Assembly (NCBI RefSeq): GCF_905475465.1
Contig: NC_062257.1
Coordinates: 2,356,001 to 2,420,000 of the forward strand
Origin: Pieris napi
Taxonomy: Eukaryota > Arthropoda > Insecta > Lepidoptera > Pieridae
Direction: 5' to 3'
Length of the DNA: 64,000 nucleotides
Shown: in pieces, positions 10,301 through 25,300 of the stretch
Position numbering within the stretch: the stretch's first letter is position 1
Layout: each line of letters opens with the position of its first letter
Translations under genes and position numbers: made by a program
Notes under the pieces: model-generated
Databases searched by the model: none
The model's input: the letters and a program-made list of their open reading frames with translations, nothing else
What the model was told of the DNA's origin: nothing

Positions 10301-13300
10301 TTAATTAATTAACTTCAAGTAATATATTATGTCTTACCTTCTTCAATGTCTGTCCTGTGGGTGATAGTATGACGTCACTGGACGGTGACTTTTGCTCTAT
10401 TGTCGGTGGCTCTTTGACAGGAGTCTATAAAAAAAAAAATACTAAGGTCACATCACAAATCACCACCCCTTAACCTTATTAATAAATATTTATTTATTAA
10501 TAATTTTTTGAAGTGAAATTTCTTTAGGAGCATGAGGGTATTTTTTTAAAAAACGTCACGAAGATGTGCAGCGTTTTTGTCGAAAGGGAGAGAGCGATTG
10601 AGAGTGAGAAGGGTGAGTTACCTTATACAATTTCAATTATTAAAATTAAAATTTCGTAAAGAGAATTTATGAAATATTAGTATTTTATGCAAAATAATTT
10701 ATTGAAATCTCAAATGACGAATTGTAAAAAAATACCACGTGTTTTTATTATCGAAGAAATAAATTACATTTATAATTTGTATTAATTTTCGACACTTAAT
10801 ATTTTAATGACAATTAAATTCATTAAATTCCTAACATATCTTCCTTTTTCCCTCCCTCTAAGTCTCGAAAATCTAAAGTTTAAAGATTTGTATAAACATG
10901 AACAAGACTTAAAAATTAGTTTGCCAAAGAAGTTTCACTTCGGACATACTTAGTACGCACGCACTTAATAAACACAATATCGCTACTGCATATAAATATG
11001 TCGATAGTGTCGGAGACAGTATTCAGTAGGCGCAACGTCTTTGGGGATGGTGCAACAGACTGGTTCTAGACCTTGGTATCGCATATCCGCATAGGCACAA
11101 AGAACCTGAATTCTTGGAGAACACTTGGGTTGCTCACCAAGCCCCACCCATTAGTAGGCATTATGTCTAACATCTTAAAGAAACATGGATTGACAGCTTT
11201 TAGAACTAGATTTAAATTTGATTTACGTTCTAGAATATATAAGAATATGTTGTATTGATCTTTCGAAAATTAATGTTTTCTTTTCATAAATATTTTAGAA
11301 ATAAAAAAAACATTACCGTTGGAGTAGACGATTTGTCAACTTTCTTTCCATTATTACTTTTCTCTTCAATCTCTTTCACATCGTTACTTGTAGTGTCTTC
11401 TTTTTTTATCTTCTCCGGTCTGAAAATAGACAAATAAGAATGTAATATAGATACAAAAAAATTGATCTGAACCTCATATAACTGTTTCATGATATTTTTT
11501 CCAATCTGATACTGAAATCAAAATAAGACTACATACATACCAATCATTAAATTATCGAGACGACTCATTGGTCTAGTGGTTAATAACCCTGACTGCGAAA
11601 CCATGTGTCCCGGGTTCGATCCCCGGCTGAGACGAACATCGATGTGATGAGCATTTGGTGTTGTGCTTAGGTCTTAGTTATTTAAATATGTATTTATATG
11701 TCTATCTATCTATAATATGTATGTTTATCCGTTGTCTAGTACCCATAACACAAGCTTCACCAGCTTAGCATGGGACTAGGTCAATTGGTGTGAATTGTCT
11801 TTAAAAAAAAATAAAAAAATCTCTAAACCATTCTCGAATTCACTTAAAATTCAACAAAATCGGTCTAGGCGTTTAGGATTTTTTAAAAAACAAAAAAACA
11901 TCAAATGTTTTGAAGCTAGAAACGAATTATATTGAAATATTAATAATGTATGCTTATGTTTTTGTATTTTATTATTATTATATTAAACACCGTTTAGCAA
12001 ATTTATACACTATACAAAATTATTCAAATCGGTCTAGCCATTCTCGAGTATCAGTATATACAGTCAAAATCTGTTATAACGACATCGAAGGGACTACTCA
12101 TATTTGGTCGTAAAATCCGATAGTCGTAACAGCCGACGACGTTGTAATTAAGAACCTAATATTTATTTTATTTTATTTATTTGCTCAACGGTATTCCTAC
12201 AGCTACTTATTAAACAACATTCAAATAATTACACTGTACACAAGAGCCAAAAACGGAATACACATTCAAACATACACAAAGCACAGATAGGTGTATTATT
12301 TTATATTTGTATTATTGTGTAAAAAAAAAAACATGGCGATTAAAAAGAGTGGCGGAGAGTTTATTGCCAGTTCTTCTCTTCCGTTCTACGCCCTTGATTT
12401 GAGAACTGGCAGTAAATGTAAAATTAGAAGCATTAATATTTATTTCTTTTATGACGAATCACAAGTGTACATTGTGTTACCTACGTGAATAAATGATTTT
12501 TGAATATTAAATATCTTACACTTCTTTGTTCGCGTCCTTTCGCGGTCTGCCTCTCTTCCTCGGGGTCGGAGTAACACCAGGCGAGGGCGATGTAACCGGC
12601 TGAACCTTGGCTTTGAAGCTAGTACGGCGCTTTATTTTTATCTGTAATAAAAAAAAATTGGTTGTTTGTAAAGTAGGTTTACGATCGAGATGTTTACGTG
12701 ATAACGTCTTATTGGTGATATAAGTTTTTGGGAAGTAAGGAATTAATGAAGATAACAATTTTTTCAAATTTTAAATTTCATCTATCGTTTTATTCACACT
12801 TTTGATGATAAATTTCGGGTGTAAAATGACAAGTTTACTTATTCGACTATGATATTCATTTTTCTTCATACATTCACGGAATGACTGGCAGCGCTCGAGA
12901 TGAGACGGGAGATCGGTCCGTCTCTCTCTCGTTATACCTGCGATCGCGCTCGTGAGGTTTTGGTGTGACACAAGTTTCTGAACATGTCACCCGACTAAAA
13001 CGATTTTAAAGACGTTATCACGTAAAAAAAAAAAATAGAGCAGTGTTGGCTAAGCGGCTTCAGCGTGCGACTCTCATCCCTGAGGTCGTAGGTTCGATTC
13101 CCGGCTGTGCACCAATGGACTTTTGTTCTGTGTCCATTTAACATATATTTGAGCGGTGAAGGAAAACATCGTGAGGAAACCCTGAGACTCAAATAGTCGA
13201 CGGCGTGTGTCAGGCACTGGAGGCTGATCACCTACTTGCCTATTAGATTTAAAAATTATCACGAAACAGATTCAGAAATCTGAGGCCAAGACCTAAAGAG

Positions 13301-16300
13301 ATTGTAGCGCCACTGATTTATTATTATTTTTTTAACTGAGAAAACAAAAGTATATCTTGTTCTCCGTCTTTGTACCTTTGGATAGGGGATCTCTGAAGTC
13401 TAGGCGACCACGAAAGAGTTCTATGTTTAAAGAACTTTATTTCTCATTACAAAAAATATTTTTTATTTACATGAGAAATTTAATATTAAGTATATACGAA
13501 CGAGATACACGTCGCCATCAGCTAACCCAATTTTAGTCTAATGGGCTCATTCTGATGTGTATATTTAATGCTCTTTTGAACTGATCAAACACGCTAATGT
13601 TACGAACCTTAGACGGCAACCGATTAAACAATTGCACACCCTCATACCTAATAGATCTCTTTAAATAATTTGTGCGCGGCTTTGGCAAGATAAGCAAACT
13701 CTCTCGACGAGTATTGCGTGTAGTGGTGTATTTGATTTTATTAAATGATAAGTTACTATGTAGAGAGTTATTTAAATTTTTTTTAATAAGGATACAGGTG
13801 CTATAAACATATAGTTGTTTAATCGTCATAATTTTAGTTTCTTGGTAGATTTTATTAGTAGGTGTTAAAAAATTGTATCTGAATAGTGCTTTTATTAATT
13901 TATTTTGTAGTGTTCTGCAGTGATTAAACTTACCTCTGGCAAACTACCCTCAATATACTCCTCATCATCTTCTTCGGAATCGCTGTCCTCCTCCGAATTG
14001 CCCTTCAAGTGGTCTCCCACCATTTTGGCGTAGTCCTTCACGCGAGATGGCCGACTGGACCGACGCACTTCATCGCTTTTTTCGCTTCCGTTCTTTACTA
14101 GGCTCTGTAATTTTTTAATGCGATCAAAATTAATTTATTCATTTTTTTTTGTATATCTATATATATAAAAGAAAGTCGTGTTTGTTACAACACTTATAAC
14201 TCTAGAACGGCTGGACCGATTGCCATGGTTTTTGATTTGTTGGATTTGTTTTTGTCCCGAATAGCAGAATAAGCAATAAAATGTCGGATAAGTTATCGAA
14301 TAACAATAAATTAATAAATTAATTTTACGAATGCAAAAACCATATGGTGCCATCTGTTAACAAAACTACGCATCATTTTACGTCGAATTCGTGTCAGTTC
14401 AAGAAATTCCGATCTTGAGGTGAATGAGGAGATGCATAACCATGCTTTGATCCTGATCAAAAGATGTTGGATATCAGAAAGTGCTTAACATGCAGTATCG
14501 CCATATTGACGCTAGAGAGAAGATGCCTAATCTGCCATTCTTCTTTCGCAATGGCAAGCAATAAAACATTTCTGTATTTGGAAAAAAGTTGTATTAATGT
14601 AATACTTAACATTAATGAAATCCTAAAATAAGTTAAATTAAAGTAACAACGATATTATAAGGTTGTAGGGCGGAACGAAGTTAGCCAGGTCAGCTAGTAG
14701 AGGATATATACACATTACATTATGTATAACTGTACCCGAGGTACACGATATATACGATACATACATACTGGGGTGAACGTGTTAAATAAAAAATGTGTGC
14801 GTGTACTAGGTGTACACACGTAAGAAGTGAAACTTCTTTATGACCTTATTTTTCTAAAAATGATCTACTATATGCAACTTTACAGAAATTGGTTAAATAA
14901 AGTTAAATTAGATAAAGTTACATACAAATACAATTATTTCATTTTAACTTATTACTGTACTACTATGTAGTACTAAGATTATTACAGAATTTCATTAATT
15001 GTAATAGAATTATTAGTATTACTATCATTGTTATCGTTATTATATATTTTTGTTACTAATGGCTTCGAATCTCTTCGGATCAACCGTGGTAGGGACAAGA
15101 AAAAGATGGCGCGTAACCGAAAAATGTGACAAATGTGTGTAAATTTTTTTCCAACGCCGATAAAGAAGTTTGACTTCAAAAAGCAACATGGTGCGTAACC
15201 TGCTACAAAATATCTCCCATACGTCGATAAAGAAGTTTCACTTCAAAAGGGTGCGTGTACTTATGTACGCGCGTAAGAAGTTATACTTCTTTGGCATTAT
15301 TAAAAATAGTTTTTGATTGCATGTAAATAATTAATTACAATTAAATAATCAAAGACTGGAAAAGGAGTCATTATAGTCAATAAAGTCCAGTTTACATTTG
15401 AAAAATTAAATAAATAAATATTTATTATTATTCTCTTACATTAAGTGTAACATAAATTCTATTATTATTCGAATGTTGTTTATAAATTATGTCCAATGCC
15501 GTAGCATCTTCCGTGGGCAACTTCATTCTGTTAATTTTGTGTCACGGTGCGCGCGCATCGTAAAATTTCACTCTCATCAATTTTTCATAACGCACCAAAA
15601 GAAGTATAACTTCAAAAATTGTATGACAAACAATTTGTATGACTCAAAACTTAGCGATTAAAAAGAGTGGCGGAAAGTTTCTTGCCAGTTCTTCTTGCCC
15701 GCTCTACGCCCTTGACTTGCGAACTGGTAGTAAATGTAAATTTACGGTTAGTTTAACTTATTTTGACGTTCATAAGTGTACTTGTTTACCTATATGAATA
15801 AAGATATTTTGAGTTTAAATAGAATGATTTTTGAAGTTATACTTCTTTGGCATTATTAAAAATATGTCGGGTCTGCTAGTGTAAAAAAAAACCTTTTCAA
15901 GAATTTATAGATAAATTTTATAAATTTACCTTTGGTATTTCTTTTACTTCTTTATCCTTCTTCTCAACTTCTCTCTTCTCTTCATCCTTTTCCTTCTTGT
16001 CATCTTTTTGCGGCTCTTTATTCTCTTTTGTGAGACGTTTTTCAAACGTTTTCCTCTCGACCGCTGGCGATTTAACTAAAAATGATTTCCTTTCTTCGTT
16101 TAACCTGTAACATTTAAATTAAAAATATATAATCTTTAACGTATATATTATTTAATTATTAAGTATTGTATAAACAATAGACAAATGTATGAAAAATAGA
16201 AATATATAATTATTTATATATTACAGAAATACATACATTATCCTTACAGACTATCTCAATACGATAAAGTCGAGAAAAATAAAATAATAAACTATATAAT

Positions 16301-19300
16301 ATTAAACATAACATAACATAATATACATAACATCGCTAATATAGAACAGGTGGCAAACGGGCAGGAGGCTCACCTGATGTTAAGAGATACCGCCACCCAT
16401 TGACACTCTCAATGCCAGAGGGCTTGCGAGTGTGTTGCCGGCCTTTTAAGAATTGGTACCCTCTTTTCTTGAAAGTCTCTAAGTCGAATTGGTTTGGAAA
16501 TACTTCAGTGGGAAGCTGGTTCCACAAACTGCCTTAAAAAACGCTCAGTTGTGGAACGACGGACGTCAAAGTGATACGGATGGTATTTCGTATTCTGCCT
16601 CAACGTCCGATGATGAAACTCAGCTGCAGGTATTAATCCGAACAACTCTTAACACTCCATGGTAAATGCGGTAGAAGATGCAGAGAGACTTAGAGAGGTC
16701 AAGATTTTAGTGTTTTTTGAAGTGAAAACTTCTTTAGCGGCGTTGTACACTTTTTTTGGAATGGGTAAAAAATGTTAAACTCGCGTCAGGACACGTGACC
16801 TGATCGAAAATTCCTAAGACGGATGGAGAGTTGACAGCTGGCGCGGCGTATTTAATGTAATATAAATTGTCATGTTTGTGTACGATAGCGCAATAAATAA
16901 ATATTGTATTCTACCACATAAATGAAAGTACTTTTATACTGATAATTCATGCAAAATTATTCCCTAACCATTCCTAAATATCAAAAATGCACAACGTTAA
17001 TATTCAGGTTTTCACTTCTTGTTATTAGTTTATCTATCTCTTACTTACTTTAATTTAGGAGTTGATGTTATAACTTGAGTGCGTCGAATTTTGGGAAGTT
17101 CCTGAATTTTGGGGGTCGATTTTCCAATGTCCGGCCGTGCGTTGGTCTGAAATAGAAAAAGTTAAATTTTAATATATATTGACAAAACTATACCTTTTTT
17201 TAATGTCTTTTTGTGTGTCACCTTCCAAAGTCATATATCAAGAAAATTATCTTAAAAAATATCTCTACTGAAGAATCTTACAATAAGTGCGAAAGAGACC
17301 GACATATGATGTTAGTGTAGTGTGAAAGGGATAGAATTGCTTTCTTAATAAACTAAATATAAATAATAAAAAATAATACCCTTTTAAGATCTTGCAGCTC
17401 CTTTTCCAACAGCCGTAAAGATTTATCCGTAAAACCTGCGCTGTTCGTGGACTCCGCTTTCGCCTTCACTTTCTTCACCGGTTCTGTAAATCGTAATTTA
17501 ACAAATAATTAGGGCATTCTTATATCTAAGTCTCGACTCTGACATTTACACTGTAATAGTTTTTTTCACGAATGTTTTAAATTACCTATAAGTTCCTTGG
17601 TTAAGGAGTCATTACCCATTGTTCAACAAATCGCAGGATCTCTCCCATAATGGCTTTGTAGTTTTGATTTCTCTGATCTCAGCCAATAGAAGATTTCTTA
17701 TTAATCTCTATATATATAAAATTCTCGTGTCACAAGGTTCGTTCCCATACTCCTCCGAAACGGCTCGACCTATTTTTCAAACGGAACGGTGATAAGGGGT
17801 GTCTACCCCAATTTTTTTTTTGTTTTTATTTTTTTATGAAACAACATACAAAAATACATACAACCCATAATTTTCACCCCTTTACGATCAATCCCTATTT
17901 ATTATAATAGATATTTTTATTGAACTAAAAAAATGCTTCTTAGAAATAATATACATGGCAAAACAACGTTTGCCGGGTCAGCTAGTATATTTATAAAAAG
18001 CTTGTCAACGCTTAGCACATTGATACAAGAACAAGAAAAATAAAATACAATTTTTAATGTGACAAGCACTTATAGGCAAACATAAACACGAAGAGATAAA
18101 AAACTTTAACTAATAAATAAATTATAAAAACTAAACGAAAATCGATTTCAAAGTGTTTATCAAAATGCTCAGTCTGGATATCGGTTTTGGTCAAAACGTG
18201 TTCTTTTGGGAGGGACAAATGGAAAGATGGGACAGTTGTAGTCGCACAGTTGGAACTAATAAATCAGTGGCGCTACAACCTCTTTAGTTCTTGGCCTCAG
18301 ATTTCTGAATCTCTTTTAATGATCATTTTTAAATCTTATAGGCAAGTAGGTGATCAGTCGACTTTTTGGGTCTAAGGCAAGCCGGTTTCCTCACGATGTT
18401 TTCCTTCACCGTTCGAGCAATTGTTAAATGCCGGGGTTCGAACCTACGACCTCAGGTATGAGAGTCGCACGCTGAAGCCACTAGGCCAACACTGCTCTGG
18501 CGATACAGTTTAATAATTATAACATGTGTTCGTCCTAATATGGTTGATAGGTTGGAATATCACTAGATTTTTTATATAAATGGGCAGGATCTTCATCTGT
18601 TGGCCACAATGAACACTTTTTTTTTTAATGGCTCTGGCACGATTTGTGCATTAGCCAGCGTCAAGTATGAGATTTTTATAATTCGTGCTTATTGCCTTAG
18701 AAATTCGACCGTCTCCTCCATGTACGGTTAAGGCACTCGCCCGGTACCGCACAACCCTCCCAAAGGCCGAGAACAAATTTAAATTAAAACTTGCCCTCGA
18801 ACCCGATACCCCTCACCTAGCTGCCACTTAATAAGACCGCTAGGCTATGAGGCCCCTAATGTACACTTATGAACGTCAAAAAAGAAATATACATTAAATG
18901 CTTCTAATTTTACATTTACTGCCAGTTCTCAAATCAAGGGCGTAGAACGGAAGAGAAGAACTGGCAATAAACTCTCCGCCGCTTTTGTCATACCGGCCAT
19001 AGACATTGCCAAAGAGCTCGCAAGTGCGTTGCCTTTTTAAAATTTGTAGGCTCTTTTCTAGAGGGATACGTATTTAAAGGCCGGCAACGCACCCACTAAA
19101 AATGGCTGTCTATGGGCTTCGAAGACTGCCCTTTTTGGTCGTCCCGCAAGCTCGTTTGTCCCCCCTATTATATATAAAAAAAAACGTATACGTATAGAAT
19201 TAATAATAATTTTAATAATTTTCACCTGTTTCCACTACTTCAACTTTTCGTTTCTCCTCAACGTGGCGAGCAACAATAATCTGAAATTTAATAAAAATAA

Positions 19301-22300
19301 TTTTAATACACAAATTCTACTAAGATTAGAAGAAATTAATTTTTTTTTTACATTAATTCTAGTCTGAGGAAAACCAAAGACAATTTGACGTATCTTTAAA
19401 AGTGTGTATGTTTATATACACGCGTTAGAAGTTATACTTCTTTGGCGTAATAATTTTCTTCGAGCTCTTTAGAGGGACGTCTCCCTCTTCGAATTTTATT
19501 TTTCTTGTCCATTTCAATGGTCACTTCCAATCGAAACTATTGAATAATTATAAATTTATAATCTAGTTTATATGTGTATCTGTGGACACTCTTGTTACAA
19601 ACTGTCAACTGTGCGCTAACCTTGTGTATACTTTTTATTAAGAATATGTAACAGTGTAATGCAAATTGTAATAAGTTATTAAACATTGGTTTAATAAGAA
19701 ATCTACCACTTTTATTGAAAATATTCCCAATTTCCAACAGAAACGATATAATTTGTACTAATACTTTACAACAAACACTGATCATCACATTGAAACGGGT
19801 TTTCTCGTATAGAAATCATTATTTTGGTTTAAATAAACACGACTCTGAAAAACACTACGCCATGACAGCATGCAACTCGTCGATAAAACAGAGCAAGCGG
19901 CTACTAGCGGCTCAGACTTTTTTACCCACGTTTGAACAGATATTCAGGGTGACGGATTTTTTGTGACGGTGTGCGCGCGCATCTTAAAAATTTACTCTCA
20001 TAATTTTTCCCTAGCGCGCCAAAAGTATAACTTCAAAAAAACTAAAAAAGTTGACTATAGCTAACTTCAGGGCGTCGGTTTTTAGTGACGGTGTGCGCGC
20101 GCATCTTAAAAATTTACTCTCATAATTTTTCCCTAGCGCGCCAAAAGTATAACTTCAAAAAAACTAAAAAAGTTGACTATAGCTAACTTCAGGGCGTCGG
20201 TTTTTAGTGACGGTGTGCGCGCGCATCGTAAAAATTTACTCTCATAATTTTTCCCTAGCGCGCCAAAAGTATAACTTCAAAAAAACTAAAAAAGTTGACT
20301 ATAGCTAACTTCAGGGCGTCGGTTTTTAGTGACGGTGTGCGCGCGCATCGTAAAAATTTACTCTCATAATTTTTCCCTAGCGCGCCAAAAGTATAACTTC
20401 AAAAAAACTAAAAAAGTTGACTATAGCTAACTTCAGGGCGTCGGTTTTTAGTGACGGTGTGCGCGCGCATCGTAAAAATTTACTCTCATAATTTTTCCCT
20501 AGCGCGCCAAAAGTATAACTTCAAAAAAACTAAAAAAGTTGACTATAGCTAACTTCAGGGTGTCGGTATTTTGTGACGGTGTGCGCATCGTATAAATTTA
20601 CTCTCATAATTTTTCCCTAGCGCGCCAAAAGTATAACTTCAAAAAAACTAAAAAAGTTGACTATAGCTAACTTCAGGGCGTCGGTTTTTAGTGACGGTGT
20701 GCGCGCGCATCGTAAAAATTTACTCTCATAATTTTTCCCTAACGCGCCAAAAGTATAACTTCAAAAAAACTAAAAAAAGTTGACTATGGCTAACTTCAGG
20801 GTGTCGGTTTTTTGTGACGGTGCGCATCGTATAAATTTACTCTCATAATTTTTTCCTAGCGCGCCAAAAGTATAACTTCAAAAAAGACAGATACCTGACT
20901 ATCACTTCCAGCATTTGGTTTAACTCTTGTGATTTCCGCTAGAGGCGCTACACTTTGAATAATCTCTTCTGAGGGCTTCGCGGTGATCTTCTCTATTGTG
21001 GCCTCGATTTGGACCAACTCTTGTTCTGGTAACTCAGTTTCGCTTGCTGAAAACATATTTTAATAATAAGCAAATGAGATGCGCTAAAGTTATTGTTTTA
21101 ATCTTCATGTTCTTATATTATTCGTAGTCAAATATTATGTATGCATATTTACTGCAATTTATCCCCCCCATAGTGTTAACCAACGTGGGGCAATTTCATT
21201 GTTGGGGGGGATTTTTATTGTTAAGGGGGAGGGGTGTAATTTGATTAAGGGGGATAATTTGATTGTTAAGGGGGGTAATGTGATTGTTAGGGGGGATAAT
21301 TTGATTGTTAAGGGGGATAATTTGATTGTTAAGTGGCTTATATATAATAATTTCTTCCTTAAACCTATTCATTTAAGTTTCTTAAGTGAACAATTCAATT
21401 TTATATAAAAACAAGCTGACCCGGCAAACGTTTGTATTGCCAAGTATATTATTTCTAGGAATCATTGTTTAGTTCAGTAATAATAACTATCTACAATAAT
21501 AAAAAATAGATGTTTATCGTAAAGGGGTGAAAATTAAGGGTTGTATGTATTTTTGTATGATGTATCATAAAAGAATACAAACATAAAATTTTGTCGAAAA
21601 AAAAAAAATATTTTTTTGGGGGTTTGAAAGATAGATTCTCAGACTTTTAGAATATGCATAAAGCAATTCATAAGAATCGGTCGAGCCATTTCGGAGGAGT
21701 ATGGGAACGAACATTGTGAAACGAGGATTTTATACATAGAGATTGAGTATGATACATAAGAATTTTAGAGCTTTTTGCTGAGATGGCATAAACATGTTTG
21801 GAAACTGCCCTAAATTAATGTGCCAACTCAGGGATTAAAGTTTCGTTAAAATCCCTTCAGTGGTTTATGAGATTTGGGACCTCAATTCGTCTTTCGACAT
21901 ATATTATTTAGTTAACTAAAGATGACAGTATCATTTAAAATGAAGCTAGAGTCTGGCTTATGGTCTAAGATCCCGCTATACAACGACCTTCACCGAGATT
22001 TTAAAAAAAAAAATTTTTTTTTAAATATTAATTAAACATACTCTGGACTGAAATTTGCTAGGCAACCCATATGGATTATATTTATTGATATATTAAATTA
22101 AATATAAAATAAGTTTCATTAAATAAGCATCTCGGTGAAGGTCGTTGTATAGCGGGATCTTATACTATAATGAAAGAAGAAAATTGAATTATTTGCAATC
22201 TTTCTGATGGCAACACAGAATGTCATTGAATTTCTTAGGTTAGTATGATTTACTATCTTAATACTTCATGCAATTAGTCATTTTTAATTCTATTATCTAT

Positions 22301-25300
22301 TTTTTCCGAATAGTTAACAGATAGAATAGCCTAAACTTTGATTGATTTTTTTGAATCTGATTTTGATTATTCCGAATAAAGTTGTGTTTTATATAAATCT
22401 AGTTTTAGTTTTCCATGCAATGCTAGTCATTTTAAATATCAATAGCGAAAAACTAAATACGTATAGTATTTAATTTCATAGAAATACAGTTACTATCAAT
22501 GTAAAAAATAATAAAATAAAAGTATCAAGTAAGTTTAATCCACAAAATATATCAAACTTTTAGGGTAACCATACTAATTTTTTTTAATTTGGCGCGATTT
22601 TTCGTTATCTTCTTTCTTTAGCCAGACCCTACCCTTGTACCCTTGGGTCAAAACACTCACCTTCCGAATTAGTGTCCTGTTTAACCTCATCTTCATCAGC
22701 TTGAAGCTCTTCGGACATCTGCAATTAACAATTTCATATTTAAGATCAATTATTTTATTATTATTACTTTATACAATAAATAGAAATACAAATTGACCCC
22801 CTGCATACTGGTTTAAAAAAACTGTGATACGGTATGTAGACCCAACAAACCACTAAAAACTTTATTTTAACAATACAATACAAAATGTCCATGGGCACTT
22901 AACATCAGATGAGCCTCTTGTGTGCCCACTATAAAGAAAAGACAGATTGCAGACATCAAAAAGAAAATTAAGGCAAATGCACCCGTCTCACTGTAATCAA
23001 AGTTAAAATATATAAAAAAACGATATTTAGGAATGGTTAGGGAATAATTTTGCACGAATTGCTTTAATTATCAGTATAAAAGTACTATCATTTATGTGGT
23101 AGAATACAATATTTATTTATTGCCCTATCGTACACAAACATGACAATTTATGTTACATTAAATACGCCGCGCCAGCTGTCTACTCTTCATACGTCTTACG
23201 AATTTTCGATCAGGTCACGTGTCCTGACGCGAGTTTAACATTTTTTACCCATTCCAAAAGGCTGATCACCTACTTACCTATTAGATTGACAAATGATCAT
23301 GAAACAGATACAGAAATCTGAGGCCAAGACCTAAAAAGGTTGATTATTATTATAGTTAGTTAAACTTACCATTAAACTGTCAGCATCCGCTTTCTTTATT
23401 TCAATGACCATACTGTCACCGTCCTCTTTCACTAAAAACAACATTCGTGTGAAGCGAGGGTATTTGCAAAAATACAAAGGTTTTTATTTTTTTCCTTATT
23501 CTTGCAAAAATAATATTTTGAAAAAGTATATTCTAATTCGTATGTCAAGTCACAATCTCGTCAAAATTGAAAAATCATTTAATCATATAGGTAACACAAT
23601 GTACACTTATGATCGTCAAAAAAATAACTTTATATGAAGAACTGGCAATAAACTCTCCGTCACTCTTTTTAATCGCAATGTTCTTTTTTTGTCCAATTTG
23701 TCGTTTTACAGCTCTAGAGACGTAAGGGTGATTTTTTTGTTACTAAATTAATATTAAAAATATTTGACAGCTGACATAAATTTAAATTCATAGTAATGAA
23801 CTTGCATGTCCCTTATCCAGTAAATAAACGGGTTTTACTCCCGTAAAATTGTATATATACCATTAATGCTCGCATCATCTTCATAATCCTCTCCATCCAC
23901 TTCCATCGACGAATCTTCATCGCCTATAGTCTACAAATAATTTCACTTATATTAAAAAATATAACAAGAATTTTGATTATCATGCATATTGCCGAGTATA
24001 CTTTTTATTTGTCTTTGAGAGATGTCAATCGCCTGAAGGGTTATTGAGGGGAACTATTGACAACGTTCTTTCCTGGTGAAAGCGGTTTTTTACCCTAGTC
24101 TAATTTGTCTTTGCGCGGGCGGCTTTTAATGTGATTAGCTACGGTGAGTGGATCATCCAGATAGTTTACGTGTCGGGACATCCAACGGGACCGCTTGTGA
24201 ATAGAAATATGGCAACCACAAAGGCTGGGGACATAAAGACAATTCTGATGGGAAATGGATATAAAAGCAGATCCGAATGGAATGTTAAGGAGGCATTTCC
24301 TAAAAAGGAGTCGATACTGCAAGACACGGAACAACAAAAATAACAATATTATTTTATGTATTTAATAATAAAGTATGTGTATAATTAATAAATTTAACGA
24401 TTATCTAGTTGATAAAAGGGCCTGGGACTAGTGCTAGACAGGCTACCTCTAATTAATTTGCGATATTTGTTTTAAAATAAGTGTTGTTTGATGATTTGCT
24501 GTTTTAAAAGAGTACCGATAGTTTTTTACGCCGGCTTTTTCTCTCGGCCTACACCCTCTGTCGTCTTTGCCGATGAGTAGTGATAATTTAATGACGTGGA
24601 TTAAGTGATACCTGTATCTTATATTCTATAATAAACATATTTTATATTTATTTTAAAGCGAATCTATAAACGGCCAATCTCAATAGAGATTTTGGCGAAT
24701 ACGTACAATATGAATTTCATCTTCATGTGCCAACATCAAGTGGTTATCATACTTCTCCTTAGTGGTGAAGACCAGCTCACAATACTCGCACATAAATTCA
24801 ACACCTGAAAGAAATTTATTCCACAAATTATTCATCTTCTGCATAAATAAAAATGAAAGCTAAGCAGAAAACTAGAAGACGACTGGACCAATTGAGTATT
24901 TTTTGAAGTTATACTTCTTTAAGCGCGTTATGAAAAATTGATGAGAGTGAAATTTTACGATGCGCGCGCATCGTGACACAAAATTAACAGAATGAAGTTG
25001 CCCACGAAAGATGCTACGGCATTGGACATAATTTAAAAACAACATTCGAATAGTAATACAATTTATGTTACACTTAATGTAAGAGAATAATAATAAATAT
25101 TTATTTATTTATGTTCAAATGTAAACTGAACTTCATTGACTATAATGACTCCTTTTCCAGTCTTTGATTAATTAATTGTAATTAATTATTTGCATGCAAT
25201 CAAAAACTATTTTTAATAATGCCGAAGAAGTGTAACTTCTTACGCGCGTACGTAAGTACACGCACCCTTTTTTTTTTAAATTATTCCTTGAACTCTGAGG

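Noticed and set aside
11073..11258. 61-codon plus frame in intron 22
   Set aside because: No domain and no supporting splice sites on that strand.
12517..12522. Stop codon directly after the AT-hook as the end of the zinc-finger protein
   Set aside because: A strong donor in the right phase and a phase-matched exon at 11317-11419, with continuing charged-tail coding, favour splicing; kept only as a possible isoform.
12771..12971. 66-codon frame conserved in two element copies
   Set aside because: Two young copies of one element share any frame; no protein family recognised, so it is not called a gene.
19948..20890. CRISPR array
   Set aside because: Units are 122 bp and homogeneous throughout with no unique spacers, and the context is a eukaryotic intron.
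24131..24343. 70-codon plus frame and an 83-codon minus frame over the same DNA
   Set aside because: No recognisable domain or splice context; it lies in intron 11 of the zinc-finger gene. It may be an old retroelement piece, but I cannot support that.
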